Source of the DNA: Gymnothorax reevesii
Taxonomy: Eukaryota; Chordata; Actinopteri; Anguilliformes; Muraenidae
Direction of reading: 5' to 3'
NCBI GenBank assembly: GCA_029721435.1
Contig: CM056574.1
Span: forward strand, 1,932,501-1,996,500
DNA: 64,000 nt
Shown here piece by piece: positions 1 through 11,665 of this stretch; within the stretch, counting starts at the first letter, position 1, and every line of letters starts with the position of its first letter. A model generated the notes under the pieces. The model did not search any database. It was not told the DNA's origin and saw only the letters and a program-made list of their open reading frames with translations. The position numbers and the translations under genes are program-made.

Positions 1-116
1 GGACCTGGAACATACTTTAAATCAGTACAATGTACGAAATCTACTTTAAAGCTGTACGATGCAAGTTTGGCTACCCATCATTGCTCATAAGCGTCCAGCC
101 TGGGTTTTGTCAGAAT

Positions 117-596
117 TTATATTAAAGGGTTGTTATCGGTCCAAGCTGTGAAGTGATGTCCTTTAAGCCAATGGCTGAACTTTTCACAGACAGCCCACTT
201 TAATGCAAAGAACTCCATTCTGTGAGCGGGGTAGTTTGTCTGTGAGCGAGAGAGTGTTCTGCTTGCAAAAGCGACCGGTCTTGCTATTTCTTCTCCAGGA
301 GGGACTTGAGAAAGGACCGCCCCGACTCCATCAAAGGACTCATCGATGGCTAAAATGAAAGGCCGGTCGAAGAATGGATGGGCCAAAGTCACGCTCTGCA
401 GCAGATCCAACTTTAGAATCTCAAACGCGTTTTGGCATGTCCAGTCAGTGGGAGTGAGCTTGGCATAGCACATTCTCTTTCCCGGTTTTCTCCCCTTTTT
501 CACAGGAGTCTGCTTGTTTGATCCTGATGTCAGCTGGAAGAGTGGCTTGGCCTTGGCTGAGCATCCCTCGATGAAGTGTTGGTAATAAAGCACCAA
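117..596 (-). pseudogene. Gypsy RNase H domain fragment
   Basis: This open frame of 159 codons reads as the tether and RNase H domain that follows RT in gypsy Pol. It shows the pattern PFILAIDESFDGVGAVLSQ, then VAFASRTLS, and ends in a TDNNPL-type motif near 117. In this family those segments hold catalytic acidic residues of RNase H, which removes the RNA strand during reverse transcription. It is in a different frame from the RT piece that overlaps it at 445-596, so a frameshift separates them. It continues as a decayed reading to the window edge. Confidence 0.8.
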
Positions 597-1376
597 GGAA
601 CGACCTTATCTTCTTTGGACATGGCGTCTGTCCATCAGCTTCCATCAGATCGACTCGCTGGACTTTGCTGATGGCCTCAACTTTGTCGGGGTCTGTCTTA
701 ATGCCCTCCTCACAGATGATGTGGACCAAGAACTTAACAGACCTTCTCAAGAAAAAGCACTTTTTAAGGCCAAGCTTTAAGTTGTGACTGGACAGGCGCG
801 AGAAGACTATTTCAAGGCGTTGAAGAGCCAGAGATTCAGACGGGGCAAACACCATCAAATCATCCAAGTAGCACAGCACACTACTGAAGTTCTCATCTCC
901 AAAGATGGATATCATCATTCTCATGAAAGTGGCTGGACTGTTGGAGAGGCCCTGTGGAAGTCTGTTGTATTCATGCAAGCCGAATGGAGAAGAGAAGGCT
1001 GTGTACTTCTTATGCTCTTCCTGCAGAGGTAATAATAGCCTGACGTCAGGTCCATAGTAGAGAAGTAGGCGTTTCCACCCAGAGCAGCTAACACATCTGA
1101 CTGGTGCAGCAGAGGGTGCGCGTCTCTGATAGTCCGTGCATTCAGCCACCTGAAGTCGGTACAGATCCTTAAGTCACCATTCTTTTTCCAGACTAACACG
1201 AGGGGTGATGTGTAATCACTGTGCGACTTGCGAATGATTCCTTTCTCCTCCTTCTCGTTCAGTGCAGTTCTTAGTTTGGCATACTGGCTTGGTGGTATTC
1301 GCCTGTATAGCAGACGAAAGGGTCTGTCGTCAGTTAGATGACAACGATGTGCAAAACCTTTGACTTTTGGAGACAC
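445..1376 (-). pseudogene. Gypsy reverse transcriptase, frameshifted
   Basis: Two overlapping minus-strand frames together make an RT domain. The first (1376-921) carries the fingers region with LVLVWKKNGDLRICTDFRWLN and the STMDLTSGYYYL segment. The second (1149-445) carries KKYTAFSSPFGLHEYNRLPQG and the catalytic box CYLDDLMVF. The switch lies near 1050, just after the GYYYL motif, and fits a one-base frameshift. The enzyme would copy element RNA into DNA in virus-like particles. It is non-functional here because of the frame break, and its N-terminal edge is fused to Gag sequence by a deletion. Confidence 0.85.
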
Positions 1377-2225
1377 TCTGCAGTAACATCAGCAGCACGA
1401 TTAAGTCGCAGCCAGTGGTCATAAGGGTCTTCCTGTGACTCAGGTATAGTCGTATAGAAGTCTTGGAGGGGAAGAGGCGAAAACTGATAACAACTGAAGT
1501 GCTTCCTCAACAGGCTGTATATGGAGTCTGGGCTACTTCTGACATCAACTCCACTAGACTTCACACCTACTTTGACGACATTTTTGGCTTTACCTCTTAA
1601 GTAGAGAAGAATCTCCTCACCTTGTTCCTCAATAGTTAGGCCTCCCTTCCTTATGAAGGTCTGCATGAGCTCAATCCATTCTTCAAGTGTAACAGCATCA
1701 GGCGAGTCACCTCTGAATGTAGGAGGAACTTTCACTTTTCTCTGACTCACTACTTGGAAGCTGAGATGAACTTGCTACAGAGTTCTGGGCTGCAGTGTGA
1801 CTGTCACTGTGCACACTAGAGGTAGATACTGCTGCTGCTGGACTTGACCTACTCAAGTGTGTGAGAAGAGTATCAGCTAGCTGTTGACCTATGTGTTGCA
1901 CAATGTTACCCATCTGACCCAGAATGTCATATGCAGTATTGGGAGTGGATGTGAAGGGGGCCTGGTGAGTAGAGGGGCTATCATGCTGTGTGTGAGCTGC
2001 GTGCGTGTTACTGACAACAGGACTTGAAGCAGCCATCCCTACACCTCTACCTGCATTAGTGTTAAGGTCTGGGAAGGGAATTGCTGCTCCCAGTAAACCT
2101 CTACCCCGACATAGACTAACTGGGGTTTGGACGCCCTGAAATCCATTAAGCTGTGGGCTATCCATTCTGATCCAAAAGACAGAGAAAGCGAGAAAAGTAA
2201 AGAGAAGTAGAGAAATAGAGAACAC
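1334..2225 (-). pseudogene. Gypsy Gag-like region, truncated at its C-terminus
   Basis: Two frames (2225-1707 and 1750-1334) overlap at the segment encoding SQRKVKVPPTFRGD. The second reads like a retrotransposon capsid domain (EEWIELMQTFIRKGG, YLRGKAKNVV, DPYDHWLRLNRAADV). No CCHC zinc knuckle or aspartic protease motif follows. Within about 40 bases the reading becomes the RT fingers region, so the Gag C-terminus and protease have been deleted. The upstream serine- and threonine-rich frame is less certain, and only its position next to the primer binding site supports it. Confidence 0.6.
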
Positions 2226-2378
2226 CTATATACACGATGTCACACTTGCTACCACATTCATCTACAATCAATCCAGATGCTGCAGCTATAGTGACCCATA
2301 AACATTCTCAGCTGATCTGCAGGATGCCGCCAGGCCCACCGGTCCAAAGAGGCGTTGATCGGCGACCAACTGAAGTCC

Positions 2379-2396
2379 ACGGGAATCACGGCACCA
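2379..2396 (-). promoter_or_regulatory. Primer binding site of the first gypsy element (tRNA-His-like)
   Basis: The minus strand reads TGGTGCCGTGATTCCCG one base inside the LTR edge. This is the position of the minus-strand DNA primer site in LTR retrotransposons. It matches the 3' end complement of tRNA-His, recalled as TGGTGCCGTGACTCGG, in 13 of the first 14 bases. Confidence 0.6.
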
Positions 2397-2397
2397 A

Positions 2398-2500
2398 TGT
2401 TACTGATCTCTGCGTTGTGTTATTTGGGAAGAAGACTCTCGGGTGAATGATGAAGCCATTTATTTCCTGCCTGCAGCAGGGTTAAGTTCTTCCTGCCCAC
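2398..2500 (-). repeat. R/U5 end of the first gypsy LTR; far boundary not found
   Basis: The LTR starts on the plus strand with TGTTACTGATC next to the primer binding site, so it ends in ...AACA in element orientation. A polyadenylation-like AATAAA lies on the minus strand near 2458-2466, as expected for an R region. The outer end of this LTR should lie to the right and end in CA, but I could not place it. The end coordinate given is therefore only the part I can support. Confidence 0.55.
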
Positions 2501-3279
2501 CTATGTATTACTACAGCATGCAACCTGTACTGTACTTGAAACTTATTTCATAATTACAGTTTCTTATAGTATGGGGCCTGTCAAGAAAATACACAAAATT
2601 AATTCCATAAAGGGAAAAGGTATTATAGAAATGAATGTGAATGCATGAGAAAAATAATTATAGTTCTATCTCTTGTAAATTCTCACATTGTGATCAAAAA
2701 GAGGAATAAAGAAATACAGAAAAATATCCAGATCTGAAAGCTATTCCAAAAGAATCAAATCTGACATACAACATACAAGAAAAGCATTGCTTCATCAATT
2801 TCCAATATATCAATGCGCAAACAGCGCTCATACAAAGTTAATTAGTATACTCGTGTGGCCACTACTGGTACTGTAGCTGGAATGCAGTGAAGACGTCTCA
2901 TGCTAATCACATGCGATCGCGAATGCTAGCCACGAGGTAACTTAGAACGTTCACAAAATCAACAACTTGGTTACCTGCATAAGGGTCATCACAATTAAAA
3001 CAATGAGGGTTGGGAAAAAATGGAGTCCGCCTAAACAAAATAAATGTCATTTTACCAGTCGCACTTTTCAAGACAACCGTGTTTTAGGTCGACTGAAAAT
3101 ATACAACAAAATAAAAGCAACAATACAGTGTAGAAGATCGCACTAATGCGATTTATAGGTGATCTTATACATAATACTTGATTGGGAATATTTGACTAGT
3201 GCAAGACAGACTTTTAATGATGTTTATCTCTGACCCACAATATCCCAACCGGCCTGCAGCAGGGTTAAGTTCTTCCTGC
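2469..3279 (+). repeat. 28-bp direct repeat pair, 783 bp apart
   Basis: The same 28 bases, beginning GCCTGCAGCAGGGTTAAG and ending TTCTTCCTGC, occur at 2469-2496 and 3252-3279 without mismatch. Flanking bases differ. The first copy lies in the gypsy LTR, close to its polyadenylation-like signal. It could mark a second decayed LTR copy or the ends of a small insertion. Confidence 0.7.
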
Positions 3280-6028
3280 TGCGAAATACCCACAATGCAA
3301 AACTGTATGGAAAAACTAAAAAAGTCTCCACCCATTTATGCAGGATTTAATGCAAAATTCAAATAACTATTTATTAACTCCGTTACATATGGGCGGAACC
3401 TAACGAGCAGTCGGAAATTCTCTGGAGTCCCTGCAATGACAGAACACAGGAATGTCACAGAAACTAGTTTAGAGAAACAAATGATATAGCTTTATAAAGG
3501 CTGCACACCCAGAGCATGAAAGGATACGTGATCATGCTGAAAACAGCCAAGATTTTATTCAGGCGCCATTTTTCTGCTGTGTCTCCAACTATGCCAATGA
3601 TGACATTATTTCTCTGACAGATGGAAATAACATGAATGCATCCTTCGGAACTCACACGTTTCATGCTATTAATCGATCGTTAATCATAAAATAAAAATGA
3701 TCAAGGCTTGGCGACTGACAAATGTTGCTATGTTCCAGAGATCTGTGCTCTTACCCTGCCAGAGTGCACTGATACTGGGGAGCGGTAACGTGCAGCAACT
3801 TTGCTGCTGAACTGTCAAGTTACATTTTGGGCGTCTTAAAATGCAGCTCTGTCAATATCACACAATACCGAGAGTGAAAGGCGATATTTCATTGGAACGT
3901 GGACCAGTTCAATCACCGCGAAGCACTGGCCTATTAATAGGTAAATTATTTTTCTGCACTGAATTGAGCCCATGATTTCATCGCTGTTAGATCGCATATG
4001 GAGAGAAACCGTGTCTTCAGTTGCCAATTACGATAATTGGAATGTCTTTATGTCTATAAAGGAAAATGATTGAGAACTAGCCAGGACTAATTCTTGCAAT
4101 AAGTCCTGGCTAATAAGTCCCCCCCCCCATTTACTGTTCTAGCGAAGCGCCTGCAAGAGCAGACACACGTACACCACTAGCGATTTTTGTTACGAACAAA
4201 AACACATTCCATAAATATTAAAATGCAACCGAACTAAGGTGATTCAGTGGTTTTCAGATTTTATTTACCAAGGAATTATTTACATTTTTACGAATTTCTT
4301 TCAGTGCCTCTGTGGCCTTGGTAACCATCTTGCCAATGATTAATGTGATACTGTGGAGACTTGTCTTACCCATGAGGACACACAGAACGAAGTGGTAGGG
4401 CTAAGTGGTGAAATGGGATTCTCCCTTAATTTATGCGAATTGCGATTAGGCCCTCGTCTGATCCCTGCTCGTTTGTTCGTTTTTACCGCATTTTCAAGTG
4501 ACTGCGGTACCGTACCGTAGCAGCCGGTGAGCAGTACGGCTGGGAAAGTCGAACTGGAGGGAGAAGTCGGGGATTCACTTCAGCACTCGGACGTTTGACA
4601 GGCTAATCCGGTACATATCGAACACTAAAATGAGTCGTTAAAAAAGAATGGTTTGTTCATTTTTTCCCATATAGCCTGTTATCACCTCCACAATCATGGA
4701 GCAAAGTAACGTTACAAGCTTTGAAATTCATATCCAGTAGGTCTTAGTAAAGTAGGCTTGTTGCTGCAACATCATTCAGTATCAGATGACTTGCGAAACC
4801 CATGGAATATTTTATCAGATTATTTGAGTCGTCCCCCGGGTACTTAAAGTGTTCACAACACACACGGACCTGTTGATCTTTCTGTTCAGGAAGTGCACAC
4901 ACTGCATCCGTAGACGCTTCCTTTTCTTACCAGCTGGCAACTCGTGAAATCTAGTATTTCGCGGATGGTTAACCCTCGGCGCAGCGCAGCGAGGGTTACT
5001 GTAGTTGGGTCTGTGTGTCTGTTAAGTCACATCTCACCTCTGGAGCGTCTGTTCATCCTGAAAATGCGGTCACGTACTCAGCGGGCAACGGGGGTCAAAA
5101 AATTTGTGGGGTTTTCTCTGAAACCGTTCCGTTGCAGAGATCCAGCACTATCCTTTGTACTGCCATACGATTTTCCTGCCGAAAGCGCGCATTCGATTCT
5201 AGTCCTATACCGCGTGGTACTGGTCATTTCTTCCTGTGTGGTGTGCAGAGAAGAGCGAGCAGTTTCGTGAGTTGCAATTGGTCAGCTTACAAGTAAATGA
5301 AGATACCAATGGCTTCCGAACGACACGGAGCAGATTATTATTAGAACGGATTTTGCTATAAACGCTTCATTCAAAAGTTATAATTATGGCGTGAAACACA
5401 AGGGAAAGAGGCTATTACAATATGCTAATTAGCTTACTCTGGCCTACTAGCGATCAGTTTTCGTGTTCGATGTACAGCGAAGCACCAGAGGTTGCTGAGG
5501 GAGTACAAGCATGTGCACTGCTCCGGTCAAAGCTATAGCGCCTCCAGCAGTGTATAGAGCCACTTGCTAGTTGGGCCAGTTGTCTTCCGTATACTTTTCG
5601 TTATAGGAGAGGTGGATGTAAACATAATACACATGCGCATCATCTCCGTTCAGCACAATTGCCGCGCTGAGGGTTTTGCACTTCAGTGCTTTCATGTAAT
5701 CTTGTTTCTATCCGAAACAGCGCAGTGTTTAGCGATACAATACGACATTTCACGATTAAATGATCGACAAAGGAAACCAAACGAACACGAGGTACAAACA
5801 CTGATCGATACAGAATAACTATATACTGTTATTGCATGTAGATGAGTGGGTACAAAGCGGAGATTATGCCTGTGAATATATACACACACTCGACGTCACT
5901 TCCGTTGAGACCAGTCATGTGACTGGACAAAATGGCTGAGAGTATCAAAAATTTAGCAATCGGCTTAAAACTATGAAAAATGCTATCGGATAGCACTGAC
6001 ATTTTGTACGAACCCTCGATACATTATA
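2500..6028. other. Non-coding stretch, no gene recognised
   Basis: About 3.5 kb of AT-leaning sequence. Part may be the rest of the gypsy LTR. Short open frames (for example 4944-5270) show no protein-like motifs. Local items are a 28-bp direct repeat (2469-2496 and 3252-3279), a poly-C run near 4122-4131 and a 10-bp inverted repeat with a 13-base loop at 4079-4111. Nothing else stands out. Confidence 0.5.
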
Positions 6029-6060
6029 AACTATCCATCCATCCATCCATCTTCTGCCGC

Positions 6061-8336
6061 TTATCCGGGGCCGGGTCGCGGGGGCAGCAGTCTAAGCAGG
6101 GATGCCCAGACTTCTCTCTCCCCGGACACTTCCTCCAGTTCTTCCGGGGGGATCCCGAGGCGTTCCCAGGCCAGCCGAGAGACATAGTCCCTCCAGCGTG
6201 TCCTGGGTCTTCCCCGAGGCCTCCTCCCGGTGGGGCATGCCCGGAACACCTTCCCAGGAAGGCGTCCAGGGGGCATCCGATAAAGATGCCTGAGCCACCC
6301 AGCTGGCCCCTCTCAACGTGGAGGAGCAGCGGCTCTACTCTGAGCTCCTACCGGGTGCCAGAGCTCTTCACCCTATCTCAAAGGGAGCGGCCCACCACCC
6401 TGCGGAGGAAACCCATTTCAGCCGCTTGTACTCGAGATCTCGTTCTTTCGGTCATGACCCAGAGTTCATGACCATAGGTGAGGGTAGGAACGTAGATTGA
6501 CTGGTAAATCGAGAGCTTTGCCTTTCGGCTCAGCTCCTTCTTCACCACGACAGATCGGTACAATGACCGCATTACTGCAGCCGCTGCACCGATCCGTCTG
6601 TCAATCTCACGCTCCATCCTTCCCTCACTCGTGAACAAGACCCCAAGATACTTGAACTCCTCCACGTGAGGCAAGAACTCTCCTCCAACCCAGAGGGGAC
6701 ATATCACCTTTTTCCGGTCGAGAACCATAGCCTCGGACTTGGAGGTGCTGATTCTCATCCCAGCCGCTTCACACTCGGCTGCAAACTGCCCCAGTACATG
6801 CTAAAGGTCCTGGCTCGAAGGAGCCAACAGGACAACATCATCCGCAAAAAGCAGAGATGAGATCCTGTGGTCCCCAAACCGAACTCCCTCCGCCCCCTGG
6901 CTGCGCCTAGAAATTCTGTCCATAAAAATAATGAACAAAACCGGTGACAAAGGGCAGCCCTGTCGGAGTCCAACATGCACCGGGAACAGGTCTGACTTAC
7001 TGCCGGCAATGCGAACCAAGCTCCTGCTCCGGTCATACAGAGACCGCACGGCCCTTAGTAGAGGGCCCCGGACTCCATACTCCCGAAGCACCTCCCACAG
7101 AATGCCACGAGGGACACGGTCGAATGCCTTCTCCAAGTCCACAAAACACATGTGAACAGGTTGGGCAAACTCCCATGCATCCTCAAGCACCCTGCGGAGG
7201 GTATAGAGCTGGTCCACAACCAGGGCGAAAACCGCATTGTTCCTCCTGAATCCGAGGTTCGACTATCGGCCGGATTCTCCTCTCCAGCACCCTGGAATAG
7301 ACTTTACCCGGGAGGCTGAGAAGTGTGATCCCCCTATAGTTGGAGCACACTCTCCGGTCCCCCTTCTTAAATAGAGGAACCATCACCCCAGTCTGCCAAT
7401 CCAGAGGCACTGTCCCCGACTGCCACGCGATGCTGCAGAGGCGTGTCAACTAAGACAGCCCTACTACATCCAGAGACTTGAGGTACTCAGGGCGGATCTC
7501 ATCCACCCCCGGTGCCTTGCCACCGAGGAGCTGCTCAACTACCTCAGTGACTTCAGCCCGAGTGATGGATGAGTCAGCCTCTGAGTCCCCAGCCTCTGCT
7601 TCCTCTACGGAAAGCGTAACAGCAGGATTGAGGAGGTCCTCGAAGTATTCCTTCCACCGGCCGACAATATCCCCAGTCGAAGTCAACAGCTCCCCACCTC
7701 CACTGTAAACAGTGTTGGCAGGGTACTGCTTCCCCTCCTGAGGCGCCGGACGGTTTGCCAGACTTTCTTCGGGGCCGACTGATAGTCCTCCTCCATAGCC
7801 TCCCCGACCTTTTCCCATCCCCAAGTTTTTGCTTCCGCAACCGCCTGGGCCACATCACGCTTAGCCTGCCGGTACCGGTCAGCTGCCTCAGGAGTCCCGC
7901 GAGCTAGCCAAGCTCGATAGGACTCCTTCTTCAGCTTGACGGCATCCCTTACTTCCGGTGTCCACCACCGGGTTCGGGGATTGCTGCCACGACAGGCACC
8001 GGAAACCTTACGGTCACAGCTCCGAACAGCCGCGTCAATAATGAAGGTGGAGAACATGGTCCATTCAGACTCAATGTCTCCAGCCACCCTTGGGATCTGG
8101 TCAAAGCTCTCCCGGAGGTGAGAGTTGAAAACCCCTCTGACAGAGGGTTCCGCTAGACGTTCCCAACAAACCCTCACAACAGGTTTGGGCCTGCCCAGTC
8201 TGTCCAGCTTCCTCCTCCGCCAGCGGATCCAACTCACCACCAGGAGGTGATCAGTAGACAGCTCAGCCCCTCTCTTCACCTGAGTGTCCAAGACATACGG
8301 CCGAAGGTCAGATGACACGACTACAAAGTCGATCAT
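6061..8336 (-). pseudogene. RTE LINE reverse transcriptase and C-terminal region, frameshifted
   Basis: Six minus-strand frames follow each other. 8336-7683 starts in the endonuclease C-terminus (IDFVVVSSDLRPYV, LSTDHLLVV) and runs into the linker. 7824-7450 includes LLGGKAPGVDEIRPEYLK. 7449-7183 has GVMVPLFKKGDRRVCSNYRG. 7217-6801 has the catalytic strands VDLEKAFDRVP, GLRQGCPLSPVLF and LLFADDVVLLA. 6758-6378 is the thumb (EEFKYLGVLF). 6276-6061 is the C-terminal RPRGRPRTRWRDYV segment found in many fish copies. It is dead because of frameshifts, but the catalytic FADD box is preserved. Confidence 0.88.
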
Positions 8337-8396
8337 TGACCTCCGACTACGGGTGTCCTCGTGCTACGTGCACTGATGGACACCCTTATGCTTGAA

Positions 8397-9214
8397 CTAG
8401 GTGTTCGTTATGGACAAACCATGACTAGCACAGAAGTCCAATAACAGAGCACCGTTCGGGTTCAGATCGGGGAGGCCGTTCCTCCCAATCACGCCCCTCC
8501 AGGTAACACTGTCACTACCCACGTGGGCGTTGAAGTCCCCCAGTAGAACGATGGAGTCCCCAGTCAGAGCATTTTCCAGTACCCTTCCTACGGACTCCAA
8601 GAAGGTCGGGTACTCTGCACTGCCATTCGGCCCATAAGCCGAAATGACTGTGAGGCACCTGTCCCTGACCCGAAGGCGCAGGGCAGCGACCCTCTCGTTC
8701 ACCGGGGAAAACTCCAACACCTGACGGCTAAGCTGGGGGGCTATAAGCAAACCCACACCAGCCCGCCGCCTCTCATTGCAGGCAACTCCAGAGTAGAAGA
8801 GAGTCCAGCCTCTCTCAAGGAGTTAGGTTCCAGAGCCCAGACTGTGTGTGGAGGTGAGCCCGACTATCTCTAGCCGGTATCGCTCGACCTCCCGCACAAG
8901 CTCAGGCTCCTTCCCCCCAGTGAGGTGACATTCCATGTCCCCAGAACCAGATTCAGAGTCCGGGTATTGGGTCGCCGGGGCCCCCGCCCACGACTGCCAC
9001 CCAAAACACAAGGCATCAGCCCCTTCTGAACCCTCCCGCGGGGGATGGGCCTACGGGAATGCGGGCCCACGTCGCTCGTTCGGGCTATGCCCGGGCGGGT
9101 CCCGTGAGCGGAGGCCTGACCACCAGGCGCTCGCCTACCAACCCCAACTTCAGGCCTGGCTCCAGGGTGGGGTCCCGGTGACGCCAATCCGGGCGACGTA
9201 CGCATCCTTGACAT
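8397..9214 (-). pseudogene. RTE LINE N-terminus and AP-like endonuclease domain, frameshifted
   Basis: Three minus-strand frames make this region. The first (9214-8870) includes the start of the endonuclease fold with LGTWNVTSLGG, where N is the usual metal-site Asn. The second (9011-8823) continues with KEPELVREVERYRLEIVGLT. The third (8756-8397) holds ISAYGPNG and the catalytic strand [11 protein letters not shown]. This type of endonuclease nicks target DNA to prime reverse transcription. The frame changes at about 8930 and 8790 make it a pseudogene. The start is uncertain because the 5' region is degenerate. Confidence 0.8.
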
Positions 9215-9540
9215 TCATAAGGGGTTATTCGAATCGCTCTTTGTCTGGCCTGTCACCTAGGACCTGTTTGCCCTGGGAGACCCTACCAGGGGCAAATCAG
9301 CCCCAGACAACATAGCTCCTAGGATCATCCAGGTGCTCAAATTGATATTATTTCATCTTTTAGCATGATGACAATAGTTTCCCTTTAATGACCACAGAGT
9401 GTTAATCAGCACAGTGTATTAATCAGCAGTGTGCGTTAATCAGTGTGAGGCAGCACGGGGTGACTCAGCGCTGAGCTAGTCGAAGCCCACAGAAGTCTGC
9501 CCAATTCCACTGAACGCACTGAGCTGGACAGCGATGCACA

Positions 9541-9880
9541 TCAGAGGAGTGGCAGGTCTGGACTGTACTGTACAGTTCTCATTGAGGGCCGCCAGGTCAG
9601 TTCTGTATCGTGCTGACAGTAAATGTCACCAGGTCTGTACCATTTTATTTTTCTGATTCCGAAAAGGGTTGCCAAATCTGTGGTATTTTGCATTGAACCA
9701 TGAGGGCTGCCAGGTCTTTGCTTTTTTGTATGGATGCCAATAAGGGTTGCCAGGTGTGCTGTGGACTGCATAGAATTGATTCTCATGACGGTTGCCAGGT
9801 CTACACTGTATTATACTAACACCACCGAGGGTTGCCAGGACTGTGCATTATTTTACAGATGCCAATGAATCCTGCCCGGC
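9541..9880 (+). repeat. Minisatellite, about 41-bp unit, 8-9 degenerate copies
   Basis: The motif GGGTTGCCAGGTCTG or a close variant recurs at about 9551, 9591, 9629, 9671, 9709, 9749, 9794 and 9834, a spacing of 38-45 bases. Copies are well diverged, so this is an old or slowly homogenised array. An 81-codon minus-strand frame through it repeats with the unit and is not considered a gene. Confidence 0.8.
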
Positions 9881-10494
9881 CTTTGCGTCATTGACCATTT
9901 TCTTTCCAATTAATTTGAAAATACAACCAAATAGCCATCAGCCATTACTTTTTTCTGACACATTTATCTTCTCTTTTAAATGAATTGGCCGCAGTTAGAC
10001 GTCACTGTGAAATAAAGTCAGCATTTCAATACTCCTCGGGAGAGAGGAAAGTCTGTTTAATTAGACGTGAGATCAGAGCTCCCCTCTGCTCACAGAGTAC
10101 AAGCTTTTCCTGTTTGTCATCACCAGTACAGTCCTTTAGTCCGCCGTCCCTCATCTTTGTGTAGTTTGCGGAAGATATGTGCTCCTCAGCTCTGTTTTGG
10201 GATTAGAAAGACTGTGGATAGGTTTACTTAGGGACCAACGCCGAATAACTGGTTTCACGTGTTGCGTTGTCGGCCGCACACGGCTGGCTTAATCACTACT
10301 AGAAACTGAAAGCAGCGAAGTTCGCCATTCACATATTTTGCTGAGAAAACATCAGAAACAAACTGACGCCTCATAGGACTGAGACATTGACTGCTTATAT
10401 GAACACAGAACAGTTTAAAGTGAATTGAAAGGAAATTAAGGACACTGGCAGTGATGGACAGGAGTGTGATCAATCTCCAGCGGGTGGAGCCCAA
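9881..10494. other. Non-coding stretch, no gene recognised
   Basis: Single-copy-looking sequence between two minisatellites. It contains AT-rich homeodomain-like TAATTA/AATTAAT motifs near 9908-9914 and 10058-10062, but nothing that proves function. No splice-bounded open frame was found. Confidence 0.4.
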
Positions 10495-11665
10495 ACGGAC
10501 CGCACACACCGGACTGAACGCACCAAACCTTACACACCGGACCACACACACCATACCACCCACAGCGGACCACACACACCAGACCATACACACTAGACCG
10601 CACACACCGGACCACACACACCAGACCTCACACACCGGACCGCACACATCAGACTGCAGGCACCAGACCGCACACACCGGACCGCAAACATTGGGCTGCA
10701 CGCACCAGACCACACACACCGGACCACACACACCAGACCTCACACACCGGACCGCACACATCAGACTGCAGGCACCAGACCGCACACACCGAACCGCAAA
10801 CATTGGGCTGCACGCACCAGACCACACACAGCGGACCACACACACCAGACGACACACATCAGACCACACGCACCAGAACGCACACACCGGACCGCACGCA
10901 CCAGACCGCACACACCGGACCTCACGCGCCAGACCGCACATACCGGACCGCACGCGCCAGACCGCACATACCGGACCGCACGCACCGGACCGCACGCACC
11001 AGACCGCACACACCACACCACACACATCAGACCACACGCACCAGAACGCACACACCGGATCGCACGCACCAGACCGCACGCACCAGACCGCACGGACCAG
11101 ACCGCACACAACGGACCGCATGCACCAGACCACACGCACCAGATCACACGCACCGGACCGCTCACACCAGACCGCACACACCAGACCGCTCACACCAGAC
11201 CGCACACACCAGACCGCACACATCAGACTGCACACACCAGACCGCACACATCAGACTGCACACACCAGACCGCACACACACGCATCAGAACGCACACACC
11301 GGACCGCACGCACCAGACCGCACACACCGGACCGCTCACACCAGACCGCACACACCAGACCGCACACATCAGACTGCACACACCAGACCGCACACATCAG
11401 ACCACACGCATCAGAACGCACACACCGGACCGCACGCACCAGACCGCACACACCGGACCGCACACACCAGACCGCACACACCGGACCGCACGCACCAGAC
11501 CGCACAAATCAGACCACACACACCGGACCGCACGCACCAGACCGCACACACCGGACCACACACACCAGACTGCACACACCAGACCTCACACACCGGACCG
11601 TATGCACCAGACCACACGCACCAGACCACACACAGCAGACTGCACACATCACACCGCACAGACCG
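10495..11665 (+). repeat. 14-bp minisatellite, roughly 80 copies
   Basis: The unit is GACCGCACACACCA alternating with a version ending in G and with A/G changes in the CACGCACC part. Because 14 is not a multiple of three, the translation repeats every 42 bases (14 residues) and stays open in several frames on both strands. This explains the open frames of 330 and 422 codons through it. Some stretches duplicate longer blocks, for example the parts around 10630-10710 and 10735-10815. Confidence 0.95.

Larger units (their letters stand above)
1..2450 (-). mobile_element. Decayed Ty3/gypsy LTR retrotransposon, 3' part beyond window start
   Basis: A minus-strand gypsy element enters from the left edge. 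Reading leftwards from the LTR at 2398 come a primer binding site, a Gag-like region (about 2225-1381), reverse transcriptase (1376-445) and RNase H (596-117). Integrase, if present, lies left of base 1. The order fits an ordinary gypsy element rather than the integrase-first elements seen later in the window. Several frame changes and the lack of a zinc knuckle or protease between Gag and RT show that it is dead and internally deleted. Its age cannot be estimated because the second LTR is outside the window. Confidence 0.85.
6029..9342 (-). mobile_element. RTE-clade LINE (Rex3/Expander type), nearly full length, broken
   Basis: The minus strand runs from a GC-rich 5' region near 9342 through endonuclease and reverse transcriptase to a 3' end that reads GGATAAGCGGCAGAAGATGG followed by GATG repeats (plus-strand CCAT repeats at 6031-6051). 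This tail is the hallmark of fish RTE elements of the Rex3/Expander group. All main domains are present in order, but the reading switches frame several times, so the copy cannot encode one working polyprotein. The length of about 3.3 kb matches a complete element of this group. Confidence 0.9.

Noticed and set aside
4944..5296. Two overlapping plus-strand frames of 93-108 codons
   Set aside because: No motif and no repeat or splice context. Overlapping frames of this length occur by chance.
6061..9315. Plus-strand frames opposite the RTE LINE (for example 8935-9315 and 5980-6471)
   Set aside because: Shadows of the minus-strand LINE coding region in GC-rich sequence.
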